Part shown: positions 1 to 11,300 of the stretch, piece by piece | Layout of the letters: each line of letters opens with the position of its first letter | How positions within the stretch are numbered: position 1 is the first letter of the stretch | Origin: Longimicrobiales bacterium | GTDB lineage: Bacteria; Gemmatimonadota; Gemmatimonadetes; Longimicrobiales; Gaopeijiaceae | DNA: 64,000 nucleotides | Assembly (NCBI GenBank): GCA_958295645.1 | Contig: OY282361.1 | Location: 186,001 to 250,000 of the forward strand | Direction: 5' to 3' | Notes under the pieces: model-generated | Databases searched by the model: none | Told to the model about the DNA's origin: nothing | The model's input: only the letters and a program-made list of their open reading frames with translations | Position numbers and translations under genes: made by a program

Positions 1-337
1 GAACCAGCACGCCGGCCACGATCACGGCGCCAGCGGCCAAGTCCAGTCCCGTGGGACTTCCCGAACGCGCCACCAACGCTTCGTTCTGGGAGACCAAGTA
101 CAGAGCGCAGGACACCAGCGCCGTGCCGACGACGGCGTTGAACGCCCATCCCCAACGCGACCGAGGCCGGGTTCGCACCCCCACGCCCATGAACGCGAGC
201 GACGCCATGAGCGCCAAGTGGACCGGGCGCTGCACAAGCGCCGTGAAGGGCGCCACGCCCGCCCCATAGAGGTGGAACAGGGTGGCAGCCGCGGCCACGA
301 CCAGGATCGCCCGGCTCAAGCAAGTGCTTCCGGCCAT
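1..337 (-). CDS. TRAP transporter permease (4TM/12TM fused type), N-terminal part, truncated by window edge
   Basis: The frame is open from an ATG at 337 down to base 1, so only the first 112 residues are present. The protein has three hydrophobic stretches separated by basic turns. It carries the pattern seen at the start of fused DctQM-type TRAP permeases: a helix ending near 'LVQRPVHLALM', an arginine-rich turn, a second helix, then 'ALVARSGSPTGLDLAAGA', which matches the family's R-x-G-x-PT-x-x-D-x-x-x-G block. Fused TRAP permeases take up carboxylates or other organic anions with a periplasmic binding protein, driven by an ion gradient. A GAGGA sequence lies about 12 nt before the ATG. 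The substrate cannot be judged and the partner binding protein is not in the window. The call rests on motif recognition from a fragment. Confidence 0.62.
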   Translation of the reverse strand, partial: MAGSTCLSRAILVVAAAATLFHLYGAGVAPFTALVQRPVHLALMASLAFMGVGVRTRPRSRWGWAFNAVVGTALVSCALYLVSQNEALVARSGSPTGLDLAAGAVIVAGVLV

Positions 338-962
338 TTGGACCGCCGTCCTCGATTCGTCGTGCAACTCCTGCCCCGTGCGTTGAAAGGTAATCGGCCG
401 TCCCCTGGGTCATCGACGCCCGCGCGTATCGAGCCGGCGAAACCGCCCAGGCCTTTGCCTTTCGCCCGCCAAGGCCGCGCGCGCCCCTGCCTCCAGCCGG
501 CGAAGTCGGTCGGCGGTGGCGCCGGTGGCGCCGCCAAGCGGCCCGTTGCCGAAAATATGCCGAAAATGGGCCGTCCAAAGCGGCGCGGATCAGCGGGGTC
601 GGCTTTCGGATACTTTTGTGGGAAAATATGTTTCCGCTCGAAGAGGCGCGACCTATCCCGAGGACGACTACAAGCGCACCAAACCGGTAGTTAAGACGGC
701 AACAGACGTTTACCGAGAGTTGCACCCGTCGCCGGGGAAACAAGTGATTACGGCTTTTCGTTGAGATTTTGTTAAGTCGTTGCACGCCAACGAGTTATGA
801 TGCTGATCGATGCGCTCTTCCCCGTTCTTGCCTGGTTTGCGGGCCGGTTCCGGGTCGCATATGATTGACGTTCCTTCCTCATCGGGCGCCCTCGGGGTGC
901 CGACGACCCCTGCCCGCCCCGCCCGCGGTCATACACCTTCCTGCTTGAGAGCGATTTTGCGC
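338..962. other. Intergenic region, relatively AT-rich island
   Basis: This 625-bp gap lies between a leftward and a rightward gene, so both promoters should be here. The stretch from about 545 to 800 is clearly poorer in GC than the genome average and holds repeated GAAAATATG-like words (about 550 and 622). No convincing paired -35/-10, terminator hairpin or RNA gene was found. The short frames that cross it have the arginine/proline composition of high-GC shadows. Confidence 0.4.
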
Positions 963-1154
963 ATGTGGAGAACGCGATCCGTCCGTCTGAACGTTCGCCT
1001 GCCCGACGATGTCTCCGTCCAGGCCGAAGAGCTTCAGCAATCCGACCCGGACTTCATGAGTTGGATCATTCAGTACGGACTTACTCGCCGTTCCATCTAC
1101 CGGGACATGCGCGAGGCGGAGCGCGAATCCGCGAGTTCGCTGGCGGCTACGTAG
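963..1154 (+). CDS. Small hypothetical protein, possibly ribbon-helix-helix DNA-binding
   Basis: This is a 63-residue frame starting at an ATG (963). An in-frame upstream start at 810 would add a proline-rich stretch that looks non-coding, so the shorter form is preferred. The N-terminus 'RSVRLNVRLPDD' reads like the beta-strand of CopG/Arc-type ribbon-helix-helix proteins and is followed by two amphipathic helical segments. That would make it a small transcriptional repressor or antitoxin, but the resemblance is weak. No toxin-like gene is clearly paired with it; the next gene starts about 140 nt downstream. The ribosome-binding site is poor (GAGAG about 14 nt upstream). Confidence 0.4.
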   Translation: MWRTRSVRLNVRLPDDVSVQAEELQQSDPDFMSWIIQYGLTRRSIYRDMREAERESASSLAAT

Positions 1155-1292
1155 GTCCTGCGCTTCCACCAGCGGCGCCCGGCGGATTGACAATCAATTT
1201 GTTTGGGCGGATATTGTTGATAATCTCCAGCAACGCCTGATTACCGGCTGTCTTCCCCCGATTCACGGATCTCCGGCTTGGCGGAGGGAGAA

Positions 1293-1619
1293 ATGGTGGA
1301 TCCACACGAAGAGTCCGTGCTTCGCGCGAAGTACAGGGACTACTGCTCGGCCCGGCTTGCGGATGAGCTGCTGTCCTTGTCGCCGGACGAGATGTACTCC
1401 CTGGCCGAGACGGAGGCGAGGGCCGCGGGCCAAGACGTCCCGGCCTCCTACAACGAGGCGGTTCGATTCGCCACGCAGAACATTCGGTCGCGGCTCGCTC
1501 TGCCGGAGTTCGAGGCGTGGGTCGAGGAATACAAGAGCGACCCTGGCCAGTTCGACGGCCACTTGATGCGCCTGTGGCAGTCGGAGGAAGAAGAGGACGA
1601 GGAGCCCTCCGGGTCCTGA
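1293..1619 (+). CDS. Hypothetical acidic protein
   Basis: This 108-residue protein has no recognised family. The ATG at 1293 is preferred over a TTG at 1278 because a GGAGG (1283-1287) sits five bases before it. The sequence is helical and acidic and ends in a run of glutamates ('SEEEEDEEPSGS'). There is no signal peptide or membrane segment, so it is probably cytoplasmic. Codon use matches the neighbouring genes, which supports it being real. It lies tail-to-tail with infA, separated by an 18-bp tandem repeat. It could be a lineage-specific protein; no function is proposed. Confidence 0.55.
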   Translation: MVDPHEESVLRAKYRDYCSARLADELLSLSPDEMYSLAETEARAAGQDVPASYNEAVRFATQNIRSRLALPEFEAWVEEYKSDPGQFDGHLMRLWQSEEEEDEEPSGS

Positions 1620-1640
1620 CGCGACCCGCGATCCCGACGC

Positions 1641-1706
1641 GGCGCCCGATCTTGAAGTGGCGCCCGGTCTTGCTTGAAGTGGCGCCCGGTCTTGAAGCGG
1701 CGCCGG
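1641..1706. repeat. 18-bp tandem repeat between convergent genes
   Basis: About three and a half copies of an 18-base unit (GGCGCCCGGTCTTGAAGT and variants). The second copy carries a 4-nt internal duplication (CTTG). The repeat sits between the 3' ends of the hypothetical gene (1619) and infA (1727, minus strand). It could be a transcription-end region or simply slippage-prone sequence. Confidence 0.7.
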
Positions 1707-1726
1707 AACTGCGAGAAACGCGCCGC

Positions 1727-1942
1727 CTACTTGTAGCGGTACGTGACCCGCCCACGCGTCAGGTCGTATGGCGACATCTCGACCTTGACGCGATCCCCCG
1801 CGAGGACGCGGATGTAGAACTTCCGCATCTTGCCCGACAAGTAGGCGAGAATCTCGTGGTCGTTGTCGAGCTTCACGCGGAAGTTGGTGTTGGGCAGCAC
1901 CTCGGTGACGGTGCCTTCCATTTCGATGGAGTCGTTGGCCAT
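1727..1942 (-). CDS. infA: Translation initiation factor IF-1
   Basis: This 71-residue protein covers the whole IF-1 family length. It is one OB-fold S1-type domain that binds the 30S ribosomal A site during initiation. Recognisable landmarks are '[13 protein letters not shown]' at the start, '[13 protein letters not shown]' in the middle and the C-terminal block '[18 protein letters not shown]'. The ATG at 1942 gives the canonical MANDS start; a longer in-frame extension reaching 2086 is only the shadow of ssb. It begins 7 nt after the ssb stop, so the two are very likely one operon. In many bacteria infA instead lies in the ribosomal-protein spc operon, so this pairing is a little unusual. 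Confidence 0.96.
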   Translation of the reverse strand: MANDSIEMEGTVTEVLPNTNFRVKLDNDHEILAYLSGKMRKFYIRVLAGDRVKVEMSPYDLTRGRVTYRYK

Positions 1943-1949
1943 GGATCGG

Positions 1950-2450
1950 CTAGAAGGGCAGGTCGTCTTCGGGCTCGTCGCCGCCGGACTCCGAGGCGTT
2001 CGGCCCGGGGTTCGTCGTCGTCGCCCTTTGGCTGGGCGCGTCCTGGCGCGGCCGCCCTCCACCGTACTGGCCCTGACGCCCGCCAAAGCCCCCCTCGCCG
2101 CCGTCGTGGTCTCTTCGGCCTGGAGAGCCCAGCATGATCATCTGGTTCACGATGATGTCCGTGAAGTAGCGCGTGCCGCGGTCGTCTTCGACCTGCGAGT
2201 ACTGGATGCGTCCCTCCACGTACAGCCGGTCGCCCTTGCCGACATACTGCTCGACGACGTCGACGAGCCGTCCGAAGAACGTCAGGCGGTGCCAGTCCGT
2301 GCCTTCTTGCTGTTGCCCGGAGCGATCCTGGTACGACCAGCTGGTCGCCAGGGACACCTTGCCGACGCGGCTTCCCGAGGCAGTGGTGCGAATGTCGGGG
2401 TCGCCGCCGACATTGCCGATCAGCGTGGCCTTGTTGAGGGATCTTGCCAT
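1950..2450 (-). CDS. ssb: Single-stranded DNA-binding protein
   Basis: This 166-residue SSB has an N-terminal OB fold ('[18 protein letters not shown]', '[19 protein letters not shown]', '[10 protein letters not shown]') over residues 1-105. A glycine/glutamine-rich flexible linker follows, then the acidic tip EPEDDLPF. That tip recruits partners such as RecO, RecG, PriA and exonuclease I in other bacteria. The start at 2450 gives the standard MARSLNK-type N-terminus; the much longer open frame upstream (to 3281) is a shadow of the enoyl-CoA hydratase gene. It is transcribed divergently from that gene and probably co-transcribed with infA. It coats and protects single-stranded DNA during replication and repair. 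Confidence 0.96.
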   Translation of the reverse strand: MARSLNKATLIGNVGGDPDIRTTASGSRVGKVSLATSWSYQDRSGQQQEGTDWHRLTFFGRLVDVVEQYVGKGDRLYVEGRIQYSQVEDDRGTRYFTDIIVNQMIMLGSPGRRDHDGGEGGFGGRQGQYGGGRPRQDAPSQRATTTNPGPNASESGGDEPEDDLPF

Positions 2451-2723
2451 GTCGTCTAGCCTCGCGGCCGCCGCCGGTCGCAGGGACCGGTCTCGCGCCG
2501 CCCTTCGGGAATACGGGCGCACCGTCCAGGGCGCCGGGCGCCCAGCGGAACCACGACAAAGATAGTCCGCCGTCGCTTCGTCCGCCATGCCCTCCGGCGA
2601 CGTGGTTCCGGCGCGGCATGGCGCGGGCCGGCTCGCGCCCGCCCGGGTACGGTAAATTCGGGGGCGTCCCGCCGCAGATTCGAGGGCGCTCCGTCGCCGC
2701 CCCTCAACCCTCGGAGGCCCCAT

Positions 2724-3509
2724 ATGAGCGCCAGCCGATACGTCACAGCCGAGACGACCGACTCCATCGCCACCGTCACCATCGACCGCCAGGACAGGCT
2801 CAACGCGCTGAACCCGGAGGTGATCGACGAGATCGAGGCGGCCTTCGCGAGCCTCCGGGAGGACGACGGCCTGCGCGCGGTCGTCCTGACGGGCGCGGGG
2901 GACAAGGCGTTCGTGGCCGGCGCCGACATCGGCGAGCTGGCGAAGATGACGCCCCGCACGGGGACGGCCGTGAGCGAGCGCGGTCAGGCCGTGCTGCGGT
3001 CGATCGAGACGTTCCCGAGACCCGTGGTCGCCGCCGTCGGGGGATACGCGCTGGGCGGCGGTTGCGAGCTGGCCCTGGCTTGCCATCTCCGGGTGGCGAG
3101 CGACCGCGCCCAGTTCGGCCTGCCGGAGGTCGGGCTCGGCATCCTTCCGGGGTACGGCGGGACGTTGCGGCTGGCGAGGCTGGTGGGCCTGGGCCGCGCC
3201 CTGGAGATCGTGCTGACGGGCGACATGGTCGGGGCCGAGCGCGCCTTCGACATCGGGCTCGCCAACTTGGTGGTGCCGCACGAAGAGTTCCGCGAGCGTG
3301 CGCGGGCCTTCGCCGGGCGAATCGGCAGGAAGGCGCCGGTTGCCGTGGAGATGGCGCTGAGGTCGGTGTACGCGGCGCTGGACTGCCCTGCCGGCACGGC
3401 CATGCAGTTCGAGGCGGCCAGCTTCGGCCTCCTGGCGGCTACGGAGGACATGAGGGAGGGCATGGCGGCGTTCCTGGAGAAGAGGGCGCCGAAGTTCCAG
3501 GGCCGCTGA
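2724..3509 (+). CDS. Enoyl-CoA hydratase/isomerase (crotonase superfamily)
   Basis: At 261 residues this is the usual crotonase length. The oxyanion-hole and CoA-binding segments are visible: 'FVAGADIGEL' near residue 64, 'GYALGGGCELALAC' near 110 and 'GLPEVGLGILPGYGG' near 133. Both glutamates that act in hydration by rat mitochondrial enoyl-CoA hydratase have counterparts in the latter two motifs, so hydratase activity is plausible. The C-terminus 'FLEKRAPKFQG' is typical. It would hydrate 2-enoyl-CoA in fatty-acid or amino-acid breakdown. The aspartate that often follows 'ALAC' is histidine here. No other beta-oxidation gene is nearby, so the exact substrate is unknown. It diverges from ssb. 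Confidence 0.9.
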   Translation: MSASRYVTAETTDSIATVTIDRQDRLNALNPEVIDEIEAAFASLREDDGLRAVVLTGAGDKAFVAGADIGELAKMTPRTGTAVSERGQAVLRSIETFPRPVVAAVGGYALGGGCELALACHLRVASDRAQFGLPEVGLGILPGYGGTLRLARLVGLGRALEIVLTGDMVGAERAFDIGLANLVVPHEEFRERARAFAGRIGRKAPVAVEMALRSVYAALDCPAGTAMQFEAASFGLLAATEDMREGMAAFLEKRAPKFQGR

Positions 3510-3578
3510 CCGGGGGGCGGACCGGCATCCGCCCGAGCCGCCGAATTTCGTGGTGGAATCGGTTATATTTCACAATGC

Positions 3579-3612
3579 GATGCACTGGATCGTGTCGATG
3601 CACTGGATCGTG
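3579..3612. promoter_or_regulatory. 16-bp direct repeat upstream of recF, possible operator
   Basis: The 16-base word GATGCACTGGATCGTG occurs at 3579-3594 and again at 3597-3612, giving an 18-bp period. Each copy is preceded by C and has partial dyad ends (CGAT...ATCG). It lies in the 132-bp gap between the hydratase stop and the recF GTG, ending 29 nt before the start, just downstream of an AT-rich GGTTATATTTCACAATG stretch. The position suits an operator or promoter-proximal element for recF-dciA-gyrB. No binding protein can be named. Confidence 0.4.
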
Positions 3613-3641
3613 CGTGGAGTCCCTCCACCCGGGGGCCGTCC

Positions 3642-4849
3642 GTGGTCTTGAGGGACCTTGAGTTGCGCCACTTCCGAAATCTGGGGGTTCAGACATTGCG
3701 CTTCCCTCCCGAGGGAGTGGCCGTGATCGGCGACAACGCGCAGGGGAAGACCAATCTCCTCGAGGCGATCTACTACCTCGAGTGCTTTCGCTCCTTTCGG
3801 GGCGCCAGGGATGCCGAGCTGACGGCTTTCTCCGAGGACGTCTTCCACGTCAAGGGCGTGCTGGAGGGCGAGCGGCCGGTCACGGTGGCGGCCGGCTTCG
3901 ACGGATCGGGCAAAGCCAAGAAGGTCTCGGTGGACGGGAAGGAGGCGCCTCGCTTCTCGGCTGCGTTCGGACGGCTGGGCGCCATGATCTTCGCGCCCGC
4001 CGACGTGGACTTGGTGAGCGGAGGCCCGGCGCGGCGCCGCCAGTTCCTCGATGTCGTCCTGTCGCTCAACCGCAGCGGCTACGTGAAGGCGCTCCAGTCG
4101 TACAGAAAGGCCCTCGCGCAGCGCAACGCGGCGCTCCGGACGGGCGCGAACCCGCAGGCGGCGCGGGCTTGGGACGGGACGCTGGTGGAGCATGGGGCGC
4201 GCGTGACCTGCTTGCGGGCGGAATGGGCGGCCGCCTGGGCGGAGCCCTTCGCGTCGTACTGCTCGGCGATCTCGGGCGGCGACCGGGCGGCCCTTGCGTA
4301 CAGAGCCGACGTGGGAACCGCGGGCGACGGGGCCGAAGCGGGCGCCGAGAGCGGCGGGAGCGGCGCGGGCGTGGTGGGCGTGGTGGGCGGAGGCGATGCT
4401 GTAGGGGCTGCAGCCGCAACGGGGGAGGCGGGGGAGGCGCAAGTCGCGGAGGCGTACCGGCGACGCCTCGCCGAGAGCTGGCCGAGCGACGTGCGCCGGC
4501 AACGGACGACGGCGGGCCCGCACCGGGACGACCTGATCCTGACGGTCGAGGCGCCGGGGCGCAGGGTCCCCGTTCGAGCGTTCGGATCGGGTGGACAGCG
4601 CCGGACGGCCGCGTTGGCGCTCCGCCTCGTCGAAGCCGCCACCATCCGCCAGCAGCGCGGAACCGAGCCGATTCTTCTGCTGGACGACGCCTTCGCCGAG
4701 TTGGACGACGGCCGCTCCCAGCGCGTCGTCGCGCTTGTGGAGGAGGAGTCCGCCGGGCAGGTGGTCCTCACGGCTCCGAGCGAGTCGGACGTGCGGTTGC
4801 GCAGGCCGTCGCTGGCGCGTTGGCGGATACGCGGCGGGGTGATCGAGGC

Positions 4850-4853
<4 letters not shown>
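3642..4853 (+). CDS. recF: DNA replication and repair protein RecF
   Basis: RecF is an SMC-like ATPase that loads RecA at gapped DNA with RecO and RecR. Walker A is 'GDNAQGKTNLLE' (residues 30-41), followed by the family's 'YYLECFRSFRG'. The late motifs 'TTAGPHRDDL', the signature 'FGSGGQRRTAALALRL' and Walker B 'PILLLDDAFAELD' are all present. The start is a GTG giving MVLRDLELRHFRN. At 403 residues it is somewhat longer than usual, because of a glycine/alanine-rich insertion of about 40 residues (nt 4315-4440) just before the conserved 'AYRRRLAESWPSD' region. The stop overlaps the dciA start (ATGA), so the two are translationally coupled. Confidence 0.94.
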
Positions 4854-7142
<2,289 letters not shown>

Positions 7143-7222
7143 GGTCGACATCCGGTTGGGCCGAATGGCGCTCTCGGCATGGACGTGGGACGCGAGCATG
7201 AGCTTCGCCCGATGAGGATTCC

Positions 7223-8371
7223 GTGAAGAGGGAGCCGAGCCGAAGGTACTCGAGACTCGACCGCTTCCTGCATCGCGTTGCGTTTGCGACGCTGGGACTG
7301 CAGAAATCCGTGGCCGACGTCGAGGATCGCCTGTATGCCAGGCGTATTCGCAGAGCGAGCGTCGAGGCGCCGGTCTTCCTCACGGCGTTGCCGCGGGCCG
7401 GCACTACGGTTCTTCTAGACGCGCTGGCGTCGGCCGCAGCCTTTGCGGTCCATACGTACCGGCACATGCCGTTCTTGTTGACGCCGATGCTGTGGGACGC
7501 CTTCGCGCGGCGCTACCGAGTGGAGGGCGGCGTGGTCGAGCGGGCGCATGGAGACGGCGTCGAGATTGGGTTCGACAGCGCCGAGGCGTTCGAAGAGGTG
7601 GTATGGCGCGCCTTCTGGCCGCACAAGTACCTGCTCGGTCGCATCAGGGCGTGGACGGCCTCGGACGCCGAGCCCGGCGGGGACTTCGATGTCGTCTTCA
7701 AGTCGCATATCGCCAAGATGATCGCGTTGGAAGACACGAACCAGCGCGAGCGCGTTCGCTATTTGTCGAAGAACAACGCCAACATTGCTCGCATTCCCTT
7801 TCTTGCGAAACTGTTTCCGGAGGCCGTCGTTCTGGTCGCCTTTCGCAACCCGGCCGACCACGCGGCCTCGATGTTGCGGCAACACCTCAACTTTCGGGAA
7901 CTTCACGCAAGCGAGCCGTTCGTCCGCCGGTACATGGCGGACATTGGACACTACGAGTTCGGCATGGATCGTCGCCCTCTGGACTTTGGCTGTCCGGAAC
8001 GGCGCCGCGACGGAGCCGGAGACAACGGCGGGGACGGGCCAGGCGGCAACAACGTGGCCGGGTCGGTCGAGGCACTGGAGTACTGGCTAACCTACTGGTG
8101 CGACGCGTACGAGCATGTGCTTGGGGGTTCGCGGGAAAGGGTCGTGCTCGTAGACTACGACGCTCTCTGCGAGAATCCGCATTTGGAGTTCCGGCGCATT
8201 GCCGTGGCAGCAGGCATTGCCGATTCACCGCGCTTGGGCCTCGTTGCCCGCCGGTTCCGGCCGCCGACCCGTTACCCCGGAAAGGCTCGGGACGCCCCCG
8301 CGGAACTGCTGAAGAGAGCCGCGGAAGTCCATCGTCGCTTGCTGGCTGGCGCAACGGCGGCGCGGCCGTGA
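7223..8371 (+). CDS. Sulfotransferase family protein
   Basis: This 382-residue protein starts at a GTG. The N-terminal P-loop-like element 'TALPRAGTTVLLDALAS' (near residue 53) matches the 5'-phosphosulfate loop of PAPS-dependent sulfotransferases. 'VLVAFRNPADHAASMLRQH' (near 195) matches the 3'-phosphate-binding segment. It would transfer sulfate from PAPS to an unknown acceptor, perhaps a glycan or lipid. There is no signal peptide. A low-complexity GDNGGDGPGGN insert lies near residue 270. The last codons (from 8344) belong to the large direct repeat that begins here: the tandem duplication breakpoint fell within this gene's 3' end, so the final residues (GATAARP) may not be ancestral. Confidence 0.8.
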   Translation: MKREPSRRYSRLDRFLHRVAFATLGLQKSVADVEDRLYARRIRRASVEAPVFLTALPRAGTTVLLDALASAAAFAVHTYRHMPFLLTPMLWDAFARRYRVEGGVVERAHGDGVEIGFDSAEAFEEVVWRAFWPHKYLLGRIRAWTASDAEPGGDFDVVFKSHIAKMIALEDTNQRERVRYLSKNNANIARIPFLAKLFPEAVVLVAFRNPADHAASMLRQHLNFRELHASEPFVRRYMADIGHYEFGMDRRPLDFGCPERRRDGAGDNGGDGPGGNNVAGSVEALEYWLTYWCDAYEHVLGGSRERVVLVDYDALCENPHLEFRRIAVAAGIADSPRLGLVARRFRPPTRYPGKARDAPAELLKRAAEVHRRLLAGATAARP

Positions 8372-11300
8372 CGGGGGCGCTGTTGGGCAGGACCCAGCGG
8401 GCTCGCCGGTCGGTGTCTTGGTTCGCGGGCGGCGATGTTTTCCGTGCGTGCGAGCGGTTGCCGTTGCAGGCACGCATTGCGGAATGCGATGCGGACTTGC
8501 AGTATGGAGGCGTGGCACGGTTCCCCGACGAAAGAGGCGTGGAAGATGATCAAGAGGCATGACGGATTCCGGGACATGGCCGCGTTTCGCATGGCCGCGA
8601 CGCTGGCGGCGTTTCTTCTGACTGGTTGCGGCGACCCGACGGAGCCGCCAAAGGCGACCAGTATCTCGCTCAGTCCGACCAGCGTCTCTCTAGTGTACGT
8701 GGGCGAGACCGCTACGGTAGCGGCGACGGTAACCGACCAGCGCCGCCAGTCGTTCGAGGGAACCGTGAGCTGGACGAGCAGCGACACGGATGTCTTCACG
8801 GTGGACGCCGGCGGGGTCGTGACCGCCGTGGCCAACGGGACGGGGACGCTGCGGGCGTCGGTCGCCGACCTCGCGGCTGAGGCGGCGGTGACGGTGCAGC
8901 AAGTGGCGGACAGCGTGGCGATTCTGTCGGGGAGCGGGCAACGGGCGATCCACGGGAGCATGCTTCCGGACACGGTAGTCGTGCGCGTGCTGGACGGGGG
9001 CGGGACGCCGGTGGCGGAGGTGACCGTGAACTTCGAGCCGGGCGGCGGTGGAAGCGCGGACCCGCCCAGCGCGCAGACGGATGCGGATGGGCGGGCGGCC
9101 ACCTCTTGGACGCTGGGGCCGGCGACGGGAGTGCAGTCGTTGGCCGCAAGCGTGCCGAACGGCCCCTCCGCCGAGGCGAGCGCGACGGCGCTCGTGGCCG
9201 CCGACTCCATCGAGTTCCTCTCGGGCGAGAGCCGGCGCGTGGCGCCGGGCCACACGTTGCCGGTCGAAGTGCTGGTGGTGGACAAGGACGGAGAGCCCGT
9301 ATCGGGGCTGACGGTGAACTTCGCGCCCGGGCAAGAGCACGGCACGGCTTCGCCGGCGTCGGTCGCGACCGGCGAGGACGGGTTGGCGGCGACGGTCTGG
9401 ACGTTGGGCGAGGGCTCGGCTCCGCAGAGGCTGGCGGCCTCCATCGAGTACGGACCCGCGTCGGCCTCGACGGCGGTGGTGGTTGCTCCCGCGGCCGTCC
9501 GCGCCACGTCGGCCAACCCGGAAGGGGCCTCGGGACGGCCGATGCCCGTGTCGGCCCAACTAGTCGCCGCCGACGAGGGTCCGCTGGAAGGGTCCCTTCG
9601 CTTCGAGACGGCCCAGGGACACGGGACGGTGGACGTCGGCGACGGCCCAGCCTCCAGCGCGACGGTGCGCACCGACACGACCGGAACAGCCTCCGTCCAA
9701 TGGACGCCGATGGGCGACGTTGCGGGCCAGCCCGTGCAGAGGATTTCGGTGTCGGTCCCCGGCTCTCCCGGCGTGCAGACGCTGGAGATCGATCTTCGAA
9801 TCACGAGCGGCATCTGCTATCGGACGCGGCAGGTGGTCGAAGACCTCGTGTTCAAGCTGTCGCCCGATCCAAACAGTCCTCCGAAGCGCTGCGCCGACGT
9901 CACCATCGACGACCTCGACTCTACGCCGAACATGGGGCAGTTCTTAATGGTGAACGTCGGTCTCGAGTCGCTCAAGTCGTGGGACTTCGCCGGCATCGAC
10001 GTGACGCTCATGCTCTTGAACCAAAACCAGCTGGCGGAACTCCCCCCCGGCGTGTTCGCCGGACTCCCGAATCTCTTCTCCGGGCTCCCGAACCTCGGCT
10101 TCCTCCGGCTGGATGGCAACCGCTTGACCGCTTCCGCATTCGCAGAAATCCGCGAACTGCGCGGCTTGAAGTTCCTGGATTTGAGTTCGAACCCGCTGGG
10201 CGAGATTCCGGAAGGGGCGCTCGACAACTTCTCCAGCCTGGACATATTGGGCTTGGTGAACGTGGGCCTGCGGACGGTTCCTGCCAACGCATTTCGCAAT
10301 TTGTCGAACCTGTTGGTCCTTGAGTTGGCGCAGAACGACGAGTTGCGCACGCTCGAGACGGACATGTTCGCCGGCCTGTCCACCCTGGAGGGCTTGAACA
10401 TTTCGCACACCGGCGTCGAGGTGATCGAGCCAGGGGCGTTCAACGGATTGTCGGCGTTGCAAATATTGGACTTCGGCAACACTTCTCGTTTGACGACGTT
10501 GCCCACGGGCGCCTTTCGAGGCTTGTCCAGCCTGAAGGGGTTCGTGTTGGACAGCACGGCCGTCAGCACGATTCAGCCCGGCGCCTTCGACGGCTTGGAT
10601 TCCCTGACGTTCTTGCGAATCGAAGACACGCAGCTCGGCGAATGGTCGGCCGGGGCGTTCCGCGGCATGCCGCGGCTGGATCAGTTGTGGCTGCGCAACA
10701 ACCCGCGACTGACGACGTTGTCTGCAAATTCGTTCAGCGGCTTGTCGCGGACGCTCGAGACGCTGGCGGTGACGGACGGCGCCCTGAACGTCATCGAGCC
10801 CGGCGCCTTCGACAACTTGGCGGGGCTTCAGCTTCTGCTGTTGAGGGGCAACCGCTTGGTTGCTTGGTCCGCGGGCGCCTTTCGCGGTCCGTCGGCTCTG
10901 GGCGGCCTGTCGTTGGCGAACAACGAGATCACGACCGTCCCCGCCGCGGCGTTCGCCGACCAGCCCGGACTGCCGTTCCTGGACTTGGCCGACAACGCCA
11001 TTGCCGCTTGGCCCGGGCCCGCCCTCGAACCCTTGACGAAGTTGGAGAGCTTGGACATGAGCGGCAACGCGTTGTCGGAGCTGCCGCCAGGAGCCCTCGG
11101 GAGAGCCGCGAGTTTGCTCCAGCGCCTCGACTTGCGCCGGAATCCGGGGGCGCCGTTCGGCCTGGACCTGCAACTTCGCCGGGTCGGCAGCGAGGTTCTC
11201 AACGAAGGCGACCAGGCGCGCCTGCGGGCCGAGACCGCCCGCGATCTCCCGGCGTACTTCGCCACGACGCTGGATTGGACGGCGACCGGCGACGTGGTCG

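Noticed and set aside
8272..9813. Long minus-strand frames opposite both LRR lipoprotein genes (also 15467-17284)
   Set aside because: They are duplicated only because the DNA is duplicated. The sense frame has a signal peptide, domains and catalytic motifs; the antisense frames have none.
10021..11160. Diversity-generating retroelement as cause of LRR variation
   Set aside because: No reverse transcriptase, template repeat or Avd-like gene is visible, and the changed bases are not restricted to sites that are adenine in one copy. Conversion or selection fits better; a remote element cannot be excluded from this window alone.
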